A DNA stretch of 64,000 nucleotides from Balaenoptera acutorostrata. Its lineage: Eukaryota; Chordata; Mammalia; Artiodactyla; Balaenopteridae. Below are positions 21,296-32,435 of this stretch, in pieces. Position numbers and translations under genes: made by a program. The DNA lies in the NCBI RefSeq assembly GCF_949987535.1, contig NC_080075.1, positions 58,687,636 to 58,751,635 of the forward strand, given 5' to 3'. The stretch's first letter is position 1. Each line of letters opens with the position of its first letter. The notes under the pieces are model-generated. The model saw only the letters and a list, made by a program, of their open reading frames with translations. It made no database searches and had not been told where the DNA came from.

Positions 21296-21440
21296 TACAA
21301 GATCTCATTCGGCCCTTGAAACCCCCCTGCGAGGAGAGGTGAGGCCCTGAGGCCCAGAGGTGTTAAGCCACCGTCCAAGGCCACAGAGCGGGTGAGAGGC
21401 AGGGCTGGCCCACACATTGGGCGCCAACGCCCCTGCCTGG
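21296..21440 (-). mobile_element. MIR SINE fragment
   Basis: 'gaggtgaggccctgaggcccagaggtgttaagccaccgtccaaggccacagagcgggtgagaggcagggctgg' is the reverse complement of the MIR core and head. Confidence 0.7.
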
Positions 21441-22284
21441 GAAGCGACCAGCGTCATCTTGGGTCAACTCGAGCGCTCTGTGACATGAGTCTCATCTCGT
21501 CTGTGTGCGGCTCCCAGGGGACAGTGCTCCCTCTTTCTCCCAGACACCTAGCCAGGCTGGGCCCACAGCAGCCTCGTGCGGGCCCGCCTGTCCTGCCAAC
21601 TGGACGAAACAGTCGTTGTGGTGAAAACCGCAGGGCAAAGTGCCTCAAGGATGCTCTCCTTGCCGCATCCCACTAAGTCCCCCAAACACACCCATTCGGA
21701 CTCCAGCCTCGCACTCCCTAATGCCCTGTCCCCGCTCACTGGCAGGGCCAGGTCAGTCCCCACTGGGATGGGGAGGTGGAGACAGCAGGTGGGAGGAGGA
21801 GGGAAGGGGAGAGGCTGGGGCAGGGGACTGAACTGAATAGCTGCTTTCTTCTCAGAGGCTCCCCCCACCCCCAGTGGTCATAGATTAACCTTCCAGACCA
21901 GATAACCCCTGTATGGGAGGAAAAAAATGTGTGTTTATCTTGGGTCATAAAACATCAATATTGACTTCTCACAGGTGAAGCCAAAGGGGAAGGGGAGAGG
22001 TGGGGTTGAGGAGGGGGGGTGAGGCTCGCCGCCCCTCCCTCCCAAGGCCTGAGACACACTTGCCTGACACCCAGGGGCCAGCCCACCTGGTCTCCTTCCC
22101 TAAGGAGAACACTGGGTGATCGGGCTGCAGTAGCTGAACAAGCTGGATCCCACCCCCTTCCACCTCCAAGGCATCCCCAGGCAGCACCCTCCTCAATTAT
22201 TCTGCACTCTCTGCTACTCAGGGGGCCCGTTCCCCTTCCTGCAGCCCTCCCCGCTGCCCTGACCCCAGGAGATAAGGGAGTGGT
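21441..22284. other. GC-rich unique sequence
   Basis: Several overlapping frames on both strands exist only because stop codons are rare in GC-rich DNA. A short AT-richer patch at 21875-21965 carries GATA-like words (ccagataacc, tttatcttgg). No gene is supported. Confidence 0.4.
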
Positions 22285-22490
22285 ACAGGTCACAGGGCTG
22301 GAGTCAGACTGCTTCTGCTCTGCTGTTTCCCAACTCCGGGGCTTGGACAGATGACCGGCTTGTGCCCCGGTTTCCTCAACTGTCAAACGGGGGTAGTCAC
22401 AGCACCCGGCTCAAAGGGCTCTTCAGGATGATTGACCGAGATCACTAACTCGTGTAAAGAAGCCCTAGGAGTTGGTGCTGCTGTCAATAG
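22285..22490 (+). mobile_element. MIR SINE
   Basis: 'ctggagtcagactgcttctgctctgctgtttcccaactcc ... ccccggtttcctcaactgtcaaacgggggtagtcac' follows MIR from its head through the core. Confidence 0.72.
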
Positions 22491-23560
22491 CGTCGCCCTC
22501 CCCTCTCGTTCTCTCTCTGCGCTCCTCCTCTCCCTCCTGCGGCTTGAGAGGCACATCACAAGGCACCTTCCTCCATGCTGCCGGCTGAGGCCTCCCCGAC
22601 GTGGCTTTGGGGTGGACAGTGCCTGACTCACCCAGGGCCAGAGACCACAGGTGGTCTGACCAGGGCTGGGGGTCCTTAACCCTCTTCCCTCTGGCCCAGA
22701 AGGAGTCAACCCAAACATTCTCTCTCTGGCTGGCATTTTCCATCAGGGGGCCTGAGGAAGGGGTCTGTGGCCACGTGCTGTTTGGGATGGGGCCACTGGG
22801 TCTAAGAGTCCAGCTCTGTCGCCAGGGAACCACACCTGCCTTCCAGGGTCTTCTCTCCGTCCTCCATCTCCTGTCTTCTTGGGGTAGAGGTGCTCCTCCC
22901 GCCCCGCCCTGTCCTTCTGGAGGGTCACAACTGGGAGGCTTCCAGCCACCGTGGGCTGGGCCCTTTCTGCACCTCGCGCAATTCTGGGCTTGGAGAGCAG
23001 TGGGGGAGGCATCGGGCTTCTTTGATCCTCACCCAAGGCCAGGATTCTCTCCTCCCCCGGCCCCAGGTGAGTCTCACCTGATGCTGTGGGAGGCCAAGGC
23101 CCCAGCCCCGAGTGCCCTCCATCCAGCTGGCCAGAGGGGGCCCTGTCCCTGGGCACCTGGTCAATTATTAACACTGAGCAAACTCAGGCCGGCGGGCCTC
23201 CCAGCAGGGTCAGGACCAGACAAAGGCCCTGCTGTCTCCCTAAGCTGCCATCTTGGTGGGGGGTTCCGGGCCGGTCGGTCACCCCACGGTGGCAACACCC
23301 CTGCCTGTCCAGCAGGGCGCTGGAGAGGCTGCCACTCTGCAAGGAACTGGCTAGAGACAGGCCCTGGAAGAAGAAGGCGATGGGCTGGGGTTTGGCCACA
23401 AGCCTGTTTTTAAGCCTCAGCTTCATATTTTCGAGCAAGCCCGGGATGGGAGCTGGGGAAACGAGGGCCTGCCATGCGGCTCCCCAAGGGGGGTGCTTCT
23501 GCAGCTGTCTGCCCCAGGGCTAATCGGGGGGAGTGACCTGCCTCTGAGAGCTGCTCTCTG
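22491..23560. other. GC-rich unique sequence
   Basis: Holds a 270-codon open frame on the plus strand (22601-23413) and overlapping frames on the minus strand. The peptide is dominated by G, P, S, W and R without motif or domain, so I treat it as chance. Splice or promoter signals were not evident. Confidence 0.4.
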
Positions 23561-23689
23561 CCCTCTCCTCTCTCCCATCTTCCCCTCGCCCCCCCACCCT
23601 TCCTTCCTTAGGAAATCTGTTGAGTGTCTTCTGTGTGCCGAGTCCTTCCTTAGTGTCCCCCACCACCTCTCCCCATCCCCCCAAACTTC

Positions 23690-23975
23690 CACTCCTCCCT
23701 GATGCCTTTGCTTGCACTGTTCCATAATCTTGGAAACCCTTCCTCTTTCTCCATCTGCATCTCCTTCCTCTCTCAAGAAGTCCTCCTTGCCCACCCTGAT
23801 CCCATGCCCCTGGTTCCTCCTACACTGAAGCTCTTACCTCATCGTGCCCGTGCTGTTTCCCCAGGTGCACCGTAAGCTCCTTCAGGGCTGGGAGCCGTGA
23901 CTCCCCGCCTCTCCCCACCATGGGCAACGAGTACCATTAGTAGGTTTATCAGCAATGTCACCCTCAGCCATAAAT
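23690..23975 (+). mobile_element. L2 LINE 3' part
   Basis: 'actgttccataatcttggaaacccttcctctttctcc', 'ctctcaagaagtcctccttgcccaccctgatccc' and 'accgtaagctccttcagggctgggagccgtga' match the order of the L2 3' end. It lies just upstream of the target site of the intact L1. Confidence 0.65.
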
Positions 23976-24229
23976 CAAGCAAGAAGCTACTTTCTTTTTT
24001 TTTTTTTAAAGTTTAGTATTAGTTGTTTTGTTTGTTTTTTTATACTGCAGGTTCTTATTAGGCATCAGTTTTATACACATCAGTGTATACATGTCAATCC
24101 CAATCGCCCAATTCAGCACACCACCATCCCCACCTCACCGCAGTTTTCCCCCCTTGGTGTCCATATGTCCATTCTCTACATCTGTGTCTCAACTTCTGCC
24201 CTGCAAACTGGCTCATCTGTACCATTTTT

Positions 24230-27200
24230 CTAGGTTCCACATACATGCATTAATATACGATATTTGTTTTTCTCTTTCTGACTTACTTCACTCTGTATGA
24301 CAGTCTCTAGATCCATCCACGTCTCAACAAATGACTCAATTTCGTTCCTTTTTATGGCTGAGTAATATTCCATTGTATATATGTACCACAACTTCTTTAT
24401 CCATTCATCTGTTGATGGGCATTTAGGTTGCTTCCATGACCTGGCTATTGTAAATAGTGCTGCAATGAACATTCGGGTGCATGTGTCTTTTTGAATTACG
24501 GTTTTCTCTGGGTATATGCCCAGTAGTGGGATTGCTGGGTCATATGGTAATTCTATTTTTAGTTTTTTAAGGAACCTCCATATTGTGCTCCATAGTGGCT
24601 GTATCAATTTACATTCCCACCAACAGTGCAAGAGGGTTCCCTTTTCTCCACACCCTCTCCAGCATTTGTTGTTTGTAGATTTTCTGATGATGCCCATTCT
24701 AACAGGAGTGAGATGATACCTCATTGTAGTTTTGATTTGCATTTCTCTAATAATTAGTGATGTTGAGCATCTTTTCATGTGCTTCATGGCCGTCTGTATG
24801 TCTTCTTTGGAGAAATGTCTATTTAGGTCTTCTGCCCATTTTTGGATTGGGGTGCTTGTTTCTTTGATATTGAGCTGAATGAGCTGTTTATATATTTTGG
24901 AGATTAATCCTTTGTCCGTTGATTCATTTGCAAATATTTTCTCCCATTCTGAGGGTTGTCTTTTCGTCTTGTTTATGGTTTCCTTTGCTGTGCAAAAGCT
25001 TTTAAGTTTCATTAGGTCCCACTTGTTTATTTTTGTTTTTATTTCCATTACTCTAGGAGGTGGATCAAAAAAGATCTTGCTGTGATTTATGTCAAAGAGT
25101 GTTCTTCCTATGTTTTCCTCTAAGAGTTTTATAGTGTCCAGTCTTATATTTAGGTCTCTAATCCATTTTGAGTTTATTTTTGTGTATGGTGTTAGGGAGT
25201 ATTCTAATTTCATTCTTTTACATGTAGCTGTCCAGTTTTCCCAGCACCACTTATTGAAGAGACTGTCTTTTCTCCATTGTATATCTTTGCCTCCTTTGTC
25301 ATAGATTAGTTGACCATAGGTGCGTGGGTTAATCTCTGGGCTTTCTATCTTGTTCCATTGATCTATGTTTCTGTTTTTGTGCCAGTACCATATTGTCTTG
25401 ATTACTGTAGCTTTGTAGTATAGTCTGAAGTCAGGGAGTCTGATTCCTCCAGCTCCATTTTTTTGCCTCAAGACTGCTTTGGCTATTCGGGGTCTTTTGT
25501 GTCTCCATACAAATTTTAAGATGATTTGTTCTAGCTCTGTAAAAAATGCCATTGGTAATTTGATAGGGATTGCATTGAATCTGTAGATTGCTTTGGGTAG
25601 TATACTCATTTTCACAATGTTGATTCTTCCAATCCAAGAACATGGTATATCTCTCCATCTGTTGGTATCATCTTTAATTTCTTTCATCAGTGTCTTATAG
25701 TTTTCTGCATACAGGTCTTTTGTCTCCCTAGGTAGGTTTATTCCTAGGTATTTTATTCTTTTTGTTGCAATGGTAAATGGGAGTGTTTCCATAATTTCTC
25801 TTTCAGATTTTTCATCATTAGTGTATAGGAATGCAAGAGATTTCTGTGCATTAATTTTGTAACCTGCAACTTTACCATATTCATTGATTAGCTCTAGCAG
25901 TTTTCTGGTGGCAGTTTTAGGATTCTCTATGTATAGTATCATGTCATCCGCAAACAGTGACAGTTTTACTTCTTCTTTTCCAATTTGTATTCCTTTTATT
26001 TCTTTGTCTTCTCTGATTGCCGTGGCTAGGACTTCCAGAACTATGTTGAATAATAGTGGTGAGAGTGGACATCCTTGTCTCGTTCCTGATCTTAGAGGAA
26101 ATGCTTTCAGTTTTTCACCATTGAGAATGATGTTTGCTGTGGGTTTGTCATATATGGCCTTTATTATTTTGAGGTAGGTTCCCTCTATGCCCACTTTCTG
26201 GAGAGTTTTTATCATAAATGGGTGTTGAATTTTGTCAAAAGCTTTTTCTGCATCTATTGAGATGATCATATGGTTTTTATTCTTCAATTTGTTAATATGG
26301 TGTATCACATTGATTGATTTGCGTATATTGAAGAATCCTGGCATCCCTGGGATAAATCCCACTTGATCGTGGTGTATGATCCTTTTAATGTGTTGTTGGA
26401 TTCTGTTTGCTAGTATTTTGTTGAGGATTTTTGCATCTATATTCATCAGTGATATTGGTCTGTAATTTTCTTTTTTTGTAGTGTCTTTGTCTGGTTTTGG
26501 TATCAGGGTGATGGTGGCCTCATAGAATGAGTTTGGGAGTGTTCCTTCCTCTGCAATTTTTTGGAAGAGTTTGAGAAGGATGGGTGTTAGCTCTTCTCTA
26601 AATGTTTGATAGAATTCACCTGTGAAGCCATCTGGTCCTGGACTTTTGTTTGTTGGAAGATTTTTAATCACAGTTTCAATTTCATTACTTGTGATTGGTC
26701 TGTTCATATTTTCTGTTTCTTCCTGATTCAGCCTTGGAAGGTTATACCTTTCTAAGAATTTGTCCATTTCTTCCAGGTTGTCCATTTTATTGGCATAAAG
26801 TTGCTTGTAGTAGTCTCTTAGGATGTTTTGTATTTCTGCGGTGTCTGTTGTAACTTCTCCTTTTTCATTTCTGATTTTATTGATTTGAGTCCTGTCCCTC
26901 TTTTTCTTGATGAGTCTGGCTAATGGCTTATGAATTTTGTTTATCTTCTCAAAGAACCAACTTTTAGTTTTATTGATCTTTGCTATTGTTTTCTTTGTTT
27001 CTATTTCATTTATTTCTGCTCTGATCTTTATGATTTCTTTCCTTCTGCTAACTTTGGGTTTTGTTTGTTCTTCTTTCTCTAGTTTCTTTAGGTGTAAGGT
27101 TAGATTGTTTACTTGAGATTTTTCTTGTTTCTTTAGGTAGGCTTGTATAGCTATAAACTTCCCTCTTAGAACCGCTTTTGCTGCATCCCATAGGTTTTGG

Positions 27201-28048
27201 GTCGTCGTGTTTTCATTGTCATTTGTCTCTAGGTATTTTTTTATTTCCTGTTTGATTTCTTCAGTGATCTCTTGGTTATTTAGTAATGTATTGTTTAGCC
27301 TCCATGTGTTTGTCTTTTTTATGTTTTTTTCCCTGTAATTCATTTCTAATCTCATAGCGTTGTGGTCAGAAAAGATGCTTGATATGATTTCAATTCTCTT
27401 AAATTTACTGAGGCTTGATTTGTGACCCAAGATGTGATCTATCCTGGAGAATGTTCCGTGCGCACTTGAGAAGAACGTGTAATCTGCTGTTTTTGGATGG
27501 AATGTCCTATATATATCAATTAAATCTATCTGGTCTATTGTGTCATTTAAAGCTTCTGTTTCCTTATTTATTTTCATTTTGGATGATCTGTCCATTGGTG
27601 TAAGTGAGGTGTTAAAGTCCCCCACTATTATTGTGTTACTGTCGATTTCCTCTTTTATAGCTGTTAGCAGTTGCCTTATGTATTGAGGTGCTCCTATGTT
27701 GGGTGCATATATATTTATAATTGTTATATCTTCTTCTTGGATTGATCCCTGGATCATTATGTAGTGTCCTTCCTTGTCTCTTGTAACATTCTTTATTTTA
27801 AAGTCTATTTTATCTGATATGAGTATAGCTACTCCAGCTTTCTTTTGATTTCCATTTGCATGGAATATCTTTTTCCATCCCCTCACTTTCAGTCTGTATG
27901 TGTCCCTAGGTCTGAAGTGGGTCTCTTGTAGACAGCATATAGATGGGTCTTGTTTTTGTATCCATTCAGCCAGACTATGTCTTTTGGTTGGGGCATTTAA
28001 TCCATTCACGTTTAAGGTAATTATCGATATGTATGTTCCTATGACCAT
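24230..28048 (-). CDS. LINE-1 ORF2 protein (endonuclease and reverse transcriptase)
   Basis: The 1272-aa protein is of normal length for a mammalian L1 ORF2p (about 1275). It nicks target DNA and primes reverse transcription of L1 RNA from the nick. N-terminal APE-type endonuclease, residues about 1-235: TLNVNGLN (N13), QETH (E42), IYAPN (Y114), GDFN (D144, N146), SRIDHIL (D204, H205) and SDHN (D228, H229). All catalytic positions are present. Reverse transcriptase, about residues 450-800: SPGPDGF near 470, SIDAEKAFD (D599), TRQGCPLSP near 657 and FADDMILY (D701, D702). The C-terminal cysteine-rich segment reads CWRGCGEKG...LHCWWEC. The frame opens 58 bp after ORF1 and would be translated at low level from the same bicistronic RNA, as known for L1. 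No stop, frameshift or missing key residue is visible. Copies elsewhere in the window are all truncated or decayed. Confidence 0.97.
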   Translation of the reverse strand: MVIGTYISIITLNVNGLNAPTKRHSLAEWIQKQDPSICCLQETHFRPRDTYRLKVRGWKKIFHANGNQKKAGVAILISDKIDFKIKNVTRDKEGHYIMIQGSIQEEDITIINIYAPNIGAPQYIRQLLTAIKEEIDSNTIIVGDFNTSLTPMDRSSKMKINKETEALNDTIDQIDLIDIYRTFHPKTADYTFFSSAHGTFSRIDHILGHKSSLSKFKRIEIISSIFSDHNAMRLEMNYREKNIKKTNTWRLNNTLLNNQEITEEIKQEIKKYLETNDNENTTTQNLWDAAKAVLRGKFIAIQAYLKKQEKSQVNNLTLHLKKLEKEEQTKPKVSRRKEIIKIRAEINEIETKKTIAKINKTKSWFFEKINKIHKPLARLIKKKRDRTQINKIRNEKGEVTTDTAEIQNILRDYYKQLYANKMDNLEEMDKFLERYNLPRLNQEETENMNRPITSNEIETVIKNLPTNKSPGPDGFTGEFYQTFREELTPILLKLFQKIAEEGTLPNSFYEATITLIPKPDKDTTKKENYRPISLMNIDAKILNKILANRIQQHIKRIIHHDQVGFIPGMPGFFNIRKSINVIHHINKLKNKNHMIISIDAEKAFDKIQHPFMIKTLQKVGIEGTYLKIIKAIYDKPTANIILNGEKLKAFPLRSGTRQGCPLSPLLFNIVLEVLATAIREDKEIKGIQIGKEEVKLSLFADDMILYIENPKTATRKLLELINEYGKVAGYKINAQKSLAFLYTNDEKSEREIMETLPFTIATKRIKYLGINLPRETKDLYAENYKTLMKEIKDDTNRWRDIPCSWIGRINIVKMSILPKAIYRFNAIPIKLPMAFFTELEQIILKFVWRHKRPRIAKAVLRQKNGAGGIRLPDFRLYYKATVIKTIWYWHKNRNIDQWNKIESPEINPRTYGQLIYDKGGKDIQWRKDSLFNKWCWENWTATCKRMKLEYSLTPYTKINSKWIRDLNIRLDTIKLLEENIGRTLFDINHSKIFFDPPPRVMEIKTKINKWDLMKLKSFCTAKETINKTKRQPSEWEKIFANESTDKGLISKIYKQLIQLNIKETSTPIQKWAEDLNRHFSKEDIQTAMKHMKRCSTSLIIREMQIKTTMRYHLTPVRMGIIRKSTNNKCWRGCGEKGTLLHCWWECKLIQPLWSTIWRFLKKLKIELPYDPAIPLLGIYPEKTVIQKDTCTRMFIAALFTIARSWKQPKCPSTDEWIKKLWYIYTMEYYSAIKRNEIESFVETWMDLETVIQSEVSQKEKNKYRILMHVCGT

Positions 28049-28106
28049 TTTCTTAATTGTTTTGGGTTTGTTTTTGTAGGTCCTTTTCTTCTCTTGTGTT
28101 TCCCAC

Positions 28107-29012
28107 TTAGAGAAGTTCCTTTAGCATTTGTTGTAGAGCTGGTTTGGTGGTGCTGAATTCTCGTAGCTTTTGCTTGTCTGTAAAGCTTTTGATTTCTCCA
28201 TCAAATCTAAATGAGATCCTTGCTGGGTAGAGTAATCTTGGTTGTAGGTTCTTCCCTTTCATCACTTTAAGTATATCATGCCACTCCCTTCTGGCTTGCA
28301 GAGTTTCTGCTGAGAAATCAGCTGTTAACCTTATGGGAGTTCCCTTGTATGTTATTTGTCGTTTTTCCCTTGCTGCTTTCAGTAATTTTTCTTTGTCTTT
28401 AATTTTTGCCACTTTGATTACTATATGTCTCGGCGTGTTTCTCCTTGGGTTTATTCTGTATGGGACTCTCTGCACTTCCTGGACTTGGGTGGCTATTTCC
28501 TTTCCCATGTTAGGGAAGTTTTCGACTATAATCTCTTCAAATATTTTCTCTGGTCCTTTCTCTCTCTCTTCTCCTTCTGGGACCCCTATAATGCGAATGT
28601 TTTTGCGTTTAATGTTGTCCCAGAGGTCTCTTAGGCTGTCTTCATTTCTTTTCATTCTTTTTTCTTTAGTCTGTTCCGCAGCAGTGAATTCCACCATTCT
28701 GTCTTCCAGGTCACTTATCCGTTCTTCTGCCTCAGTTATTCTGCTATTGATTCCTTCTAGTGTAGTTTTCATTTCAGTTATTGTATTGGTCATCTCTGTT
28801 TGTTTGTTCTTTAATTCTTCCAGGTCTTTGTTAATCATTTCTTGCATCTTCTCAATCTTTGCCTCCATTCTTATTCCGAGGTCCTGGATCATCTTCACTA
28901 TCATTATTCTGAATTCTTTTTCTGGAAGGTTGCCTATCTCCACTTCATTTAGTTGTTTTTCTGGGGTTTTTTCTTGTTCCTTCATCTGGTACATAGCCCT
29001 CTGCCTTTTCAT
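28107..29012 (-). CDS. LINE-1 ORF1 protein (RNA-binding trimeric chaperone)
   Basis: 301 aa, starting [10 protein letters not shown] and ending [11 protein letters not shown]1p coats L1 RNA as a trimer and is needed for retrotransposition. A long heptad-rich coiled coil is visible at about residues 40-125 ([19 protein letters not shown], then [11 protein letters not shown]). It is followed by the RRM-like domain ([12 protein letters not shown] at about 137-148) and the C-terminal domain with basic RNA-contact stretches ([38 protein letters not shown]). The protein is somewhat shorter than the human form (338 aa), mainly in the N-terminal part. The start is the first ATG of the open frame and fits the ATG that directly follows the conserved L1 5' UTR end. 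An open frame of 232 codons on the opposite strand is a shadow of this gene. Confidence 0.95.
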   Translation of the reverse strand: MKRQRAMYQMKEQEKTPEKQLNEVEIGNLPEKEFRIMIVKMIQDLGIRMEAKIEKMQEMINKDLEELKNKQTEMTNTITEMKTTLEGINSRITEAEERISDLEDRMVEFTAAEQTKEKRMKRNEDSLRDLWDNIKRKNIRIIGVPEGEEREKGPEKIFEEIIVENFPNMGKEIATQVQEVQRVPYRINPRRNTPRHIVIKVAKIKDKEKLLKAAREKRQITYKGTPIRLTADFSAETLQARREWHDILKVMKGKNLQPRLLYPARISFRFDGEIKSFTDKQKLREFSTTKPALQQMLKELL

Positions 29013-29104
29013 CTTCTCTGTCTTTCTGTAACTGTGGTTTTTGGTCCACAGGCTGCAGGATTGTAGTTTTTCTTGCTTCTGTTGTCTGCCCTCTGGTGCT
29101 TGAG
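29013..29104 (-). promoter_or_regulatory. LINE-1 5' UTR remnant
   Basis: Minus strand: 'gcaccagagggcagacaacag', 'gcaagaaaaactacaatcc', 'tgcagcctgtggacc', directly ahead of the ORF1 start. It holds a CTCF-like word (29086-29099). The large upstream part of an L1 promoter is not recognisable beyond this point. Confidence 0.7.
29086..29099 (-). promoter_or_regulatory. CTCF-like motif in L1 5' UTR
   Basis: The minus strand reads GCACCAGAGGGCAG, 13 of 14 positions of the CTCF consensus CCASYAGRKGGCRS. Confidence 0.4.
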
Positions 29105-29357
29105 GCTATCTAAGAGCTGCAATTTTTTAAATTATCAGAAATACAAGTATTCATATGTGTGTGTTTCCCCTTTAAGGGGATGGCTGCTTTAAAAAAAGAT
29201 TTCAGCTCCTAAGACAGCAGAGTTGCCCTTCCATAAGGACTGTTCTACCCATCGACGTGGATAATTGTCTTTAATTCTGTATCCTCTGCAACTGAGGAAG
29301 AGAGGAGTAGCTGACTCCCATATCTAAGAGTTCTTCCTCTGAAGGTTTTCCCTTCTT
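29105..29357 (-). other. Non-L1-like sequence at the 5' end of the intact L1
   Basis: Lies inside the target duplication, so it arrived with the L1, yet it does not read like L1 5' UTR. It is AT-rich in its inner half, carries a cccctttaagggg palindrome at 29167-29179, and has no visible monomer structure. It could be a 5' transduction, a template-switch partner RNA, or an L1 5' UTR variant I do not know. Confidence 0.5.
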
Positions 29358-29374
29358 CAAGAAGCTACTTTCTT

Positions 29375-31870
29375 GCAGAACAGCAACTCAGAAGACAACT
29401 TTTACATCGGTCAGAAAATTCCAGATATACAGCAGAGTCCCAGAGTCGGCCTTGCCAGCCCAGACCTCCCTCCAGCTGGCTGCCCAAGATGTCTGAGGAC
29501 TCTTTATCATCATCCCCTTCCTCCCTCACTTCCAGCCCAACCTGCGTGCTCCCTGGATTGGGAACAGACGAGGACACTCCTGGCTGACCCTTATGACTGC
29601 CCATCGATCCCGTCCTGAGTGCAGGCCCACCGCTCCTGGCCCCTTCCTCCCTGCGGCAACCCCACGCCCACTGCTGGATGCCGGCATCCTTTCCTGAGCA
29701 GCGACAGAGCAGTTGCCAGTGACACCCTCTTCTTGCCTCGTTGTTCTCGTCCCCCTTCCTCTGGTATCCTCTCATCTCTCCCCCTCTGTTCACACTTCCT
29801 CCCTCCCAGCTGCCTCAGCACCTACCCACCTGCCCCTGCCCAGGTGCACGTTGAAACAAGAGTTCACATTTAACCCACAGACTCACCACTGCCTACGATA
29901 CACTGACCACCTAAAAGTTCAAGGTGAGCCAGAGCTATTAGAGAGAGGGCAGCCCATCCTTAGGAAGACTGAGCGTGACAGTTGGCTGCTTATTTAAGGC
30001 TGAAATACAACGCAGCACCCCACCCACCTCCAGCTGAGGTAAGGAAATGGATGGCAGCTTGGGGACAGGTGGCATGGGCGCCAGGGAGTGGGCACTTCTT
30101 GCTACCAGGCAGCCCTTCTGTAAAATATTCTGCCCTATTGTCTCATAGATGGCCTCGTTCTTATCAAACCAATGGCACCAATTTAAAGGCTAAAAAACAT
30201 GGCAGCTATCCTTAAGGAATCCGGGATCAGGGGAGTGGCAGGCGGGGCACTGTGCATCCCAGGCGGAGATCAGCCAACACACACACCTCTTGCCCCTGCT
30301 CTTTTCCCCAGGAGCCCTCATGCCCCTGAGACCCCGTGCTAGGGACTCTGAGGTTCCTTTGGAAGTTTCCCTGGAGGTCTCCCCTTGGTCCTTCTGCCCC
30401 GGGCATCCTTCCTTCCCCATCCCATTGCCCTCCTGGGCCCACCCCCAACTCCGTGTACCGCCAGCACCAGCTGACACCCACTCTTTGCCTCGAGTGGGCT
30501 GCCCCACCCCAAGCACAGGAAAGGAAGAAGTGGGGAGAGAAAGGGCTCTTCAGGTTTTCCTTCTTAACTAAAGACCTAGAGATTGGGAGATACAAGGCAC
30601 TGCCATCAGCGAAAGGTTCCTCGCCATACTGAAAGCTGCTGTAATTTATTTTGTCATTCGTTCACTCAGAGCAAACGCTCTCTCTACCCTGCCTCTCCTG
30701 CCACCATCCTGGTAACCCCCGCCCCTAGTTAGGGGCACTGAGCACCTGCTGAGGACATAAGACGTGAGCAAGCCCTTGGGAGCTGCTCAGGGAAGACCCC
30801 ACGGGGACATTCCCACTGGCAAATGCATCCCCCCTGGCTGGGCCTGGAGTTCCCTTATCCTGTGATGATGCCTCCAAGTGAACCAGCTGCCAGACGCTGA
30901 CCCCAGCTGAAGGCAGGAACGGCGGGTGGGGGGCAGCGAGGGAAGCAGGGACAGACGGGAGAGGCAGCAAGAGGCTGGCGGTGAGGCTCGGCCAGTGGGG
31001 AGGAGTGAATGGAGCGGGCATGCACGAGGTGAGGGGCCCAGGGAGCGGCAGACCCTCCGGGAGGGAGGCAGGACTGGGGTGCCCCCTCCCACCCCCTCCA
31101 GCAGCTCCCAGCGCGGGCTCCCGGCCCCTCCCACTCCCAGGCAGGGTTTCCGGGCGGGATCCCTCAGGCCCCTCGGTCACCAATCCCAGCACGATGGCGC
31201 CATCTGCTGTGAGGAGGGAACAGCACAGCTTACTCCTTTAAAGGGTTTGAGGATTTGGGGTGGCAGTAACTCCCATCTCGGGGATCGCAGCCTTGGTTCT
31301 GGGCTATAGGAAATAGCCTTCAGTATGGGGTCATCTCCCATCACCCCCAGGCACCTCTCAGGTGGCCAGTGCTCTGGGCGCCCAGAGTCTTTCTTTCTCC
31401 TCACTTTCCAGGTGCCCACACCGCTACTCAGGCCCACTTGGATGGGGCTGGAACCCTGCCCCGGTCTCTCGTCTTTGGCTGGACCTCTCCTGACTCACTG
31501 ACCCCAGCCCAGTGCCTCCTTTCTTCGGGCTGCCCTGTGGCCACAGCCCCCGAGCTGCCTCCCCACCCCAGCACTTCCCAACTCACAGGTCCTCACCAGC
31601 TTCCAGCTAAAGGCCGGCTTCTACGAGACTGAGCATCCCCCTGGCAGGAGGGCAGCAGGCTGGCGTAGGGGGTTGGCTGGGTCCATGTGCGGCCAGGCTG
31701 CTGGGGCCATGAGATCTTCCAAAAAGCAGAGGGCTGGGTTTGTGCTCGACCTGAATTAGACAGTTTCTCTGAGATGAGCTGGGACGGCTCAGTCTGTGGT
31801 CCGGGCTGCCACTCAGCCTCTAGGCAGGAGTGGATGCTGCTGAGCCTTCTAAAGGCCTCTTGGGCTCCTT
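29375..31870. other. GC-rich unique sequence
   Basis: No repeat class stood out in this 2.5 kb. Long frames on either strand (for example 30.73-31.19 kb minus and 30.93-31.31 kb plus) overlap each other and are low in complexity. A CTCF-like motif lies at 31197-31210. A short AT-rich patch at 30115-30215 (ttatcaaaccaatggcaccaatttaaagg) includes a CCAAT-type word. Confidence 0.4.
31197..31210 (-). promoter_or_regulatory. CTCF-like motif
   Basis: Minus strand ACAGCAGATGGCGC matches 13 of 14 positions of CCASYAGRKGGCRS. It overlaps a perfect 12-bp palindrome gatggcgccatc (31193-31204). Confidence 0.45.
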
Positions 31871-32435
31871 CTCTCCTTTCCACCCCTGCTTCTTCCCCCG
31901 CAGGCATAGCCCGGGTGAGTGCCCTCTCCTCCTGGACTCTCCCTCTCCAGATCCTCATCCCCACTGCCCAGACACTCCTTCCAAGTTTCCAAGCAGATCC
32001 CTTCATGCCTCTGCTTAAATTCCTGCATAATCTCCCTGTTGTCTTCTGGAAGAACTCCAAACCACCCCATCCGGCGGGCAGGGCCACATCTCTTCTGGTC
32101 CCTCCGGGTTCATCTCTCGACACCCTCCCAGCCGTCCCGCTGAGGCAGTGCCAGGGATGCCTCGTGCTCTGCCACACCTGGGCCTGTGAATGTGCTGGTT
32201 TCCCAGCCGAGAACACCCTCCCTTGCTTGGCTTAATCCTCCTCCCCTTCAAGAAGCAGCTCAGACCTCACCTCCGGTGAGAAGCCTTGCCTGACAGCCCC
32301 CCGACCCTCCCTAAGAAGGTATGCTCCTCGTACACAAACAACCCTCCAACTCTGACCTCACCAAGAACAGAGACCTGGACTTTGTAGCAAACAGGCATGC
32401 AGGAATGAATGAATGGACGAATGAACGAATGCATC
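31870..32435 (+). mobile_element. L2 LINE 3' part with (GAAT)n tail
   Basis: 'tccttcatgcctctgcttaaattcctgcataatctccctg ... ctggaagaactccaaaccacc', 'gaagcagctcagacctcacctccggtgagaagccttgcctgac' and the terminal 'aggaatgaatgaatggacgaatgaacgaatg' are typical of L2. The long open frames here are shadows of this repeat. Confidence 0.7.

Larger units (their letters stand above)
23997..29357 (-). mobile_element. Near full-length, structurally intact LINE-1
   Basis: About 5.4 kb on the minus strand: poly(A) at 23997-24008, 3' UTR to 24229 with a G-rich tract near 24130-24165, ORF2 24230-28048, a 58-bp spacer, ORF1 28107-29012, and a short 5' region to 29357. The insertion is bounded by a perfect 17-bp target duplication caagaagctactttctt at 23980-23996 and 29358-29374. 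Both frames are uninterrupted and the duplication has no mismatch, so the insertion is young on the scale of this window. L1 transcribes from an internal promoter in its 5' UTR; here only about 90 bp of 5' UTR of recognisable L1 type precedes ORF1, and the outermost 250 bp look foreign. Whether it can still be expressed is therefore unclear. Confidence 0.97.

Noticed and set aside
22601..23413. 270-codon plus-strand frame
   Set aside because: No domain, motif or splice context; composition dominated by G, P, S, W and R as in GC-rich non-coding DNA; several long frames overlap it on the other strand.
24136..24165. G/C-rich tract in the L1 3' UTR as a separate regulatory element
   Set aside because: A polypurine tract is a normal part of mammalian L1 3' UTRs; not annotated separately.
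28333..29031. 232-codon open frame on the plus strand opposite L1 ORF1
   Set aside because: It is antisense to the coding sequence of ORF1 and shows leucine/serine/phenylalanine-rich composition expected from reading a lysine/glutamate-rich gene backwards.
31593..32216. 207-codon minus frame and overlapping plus frames
   Set aside because: They partly coincide with an L2 3' end and carry no reverse transcriptase motifs; ancient repeat shadow.
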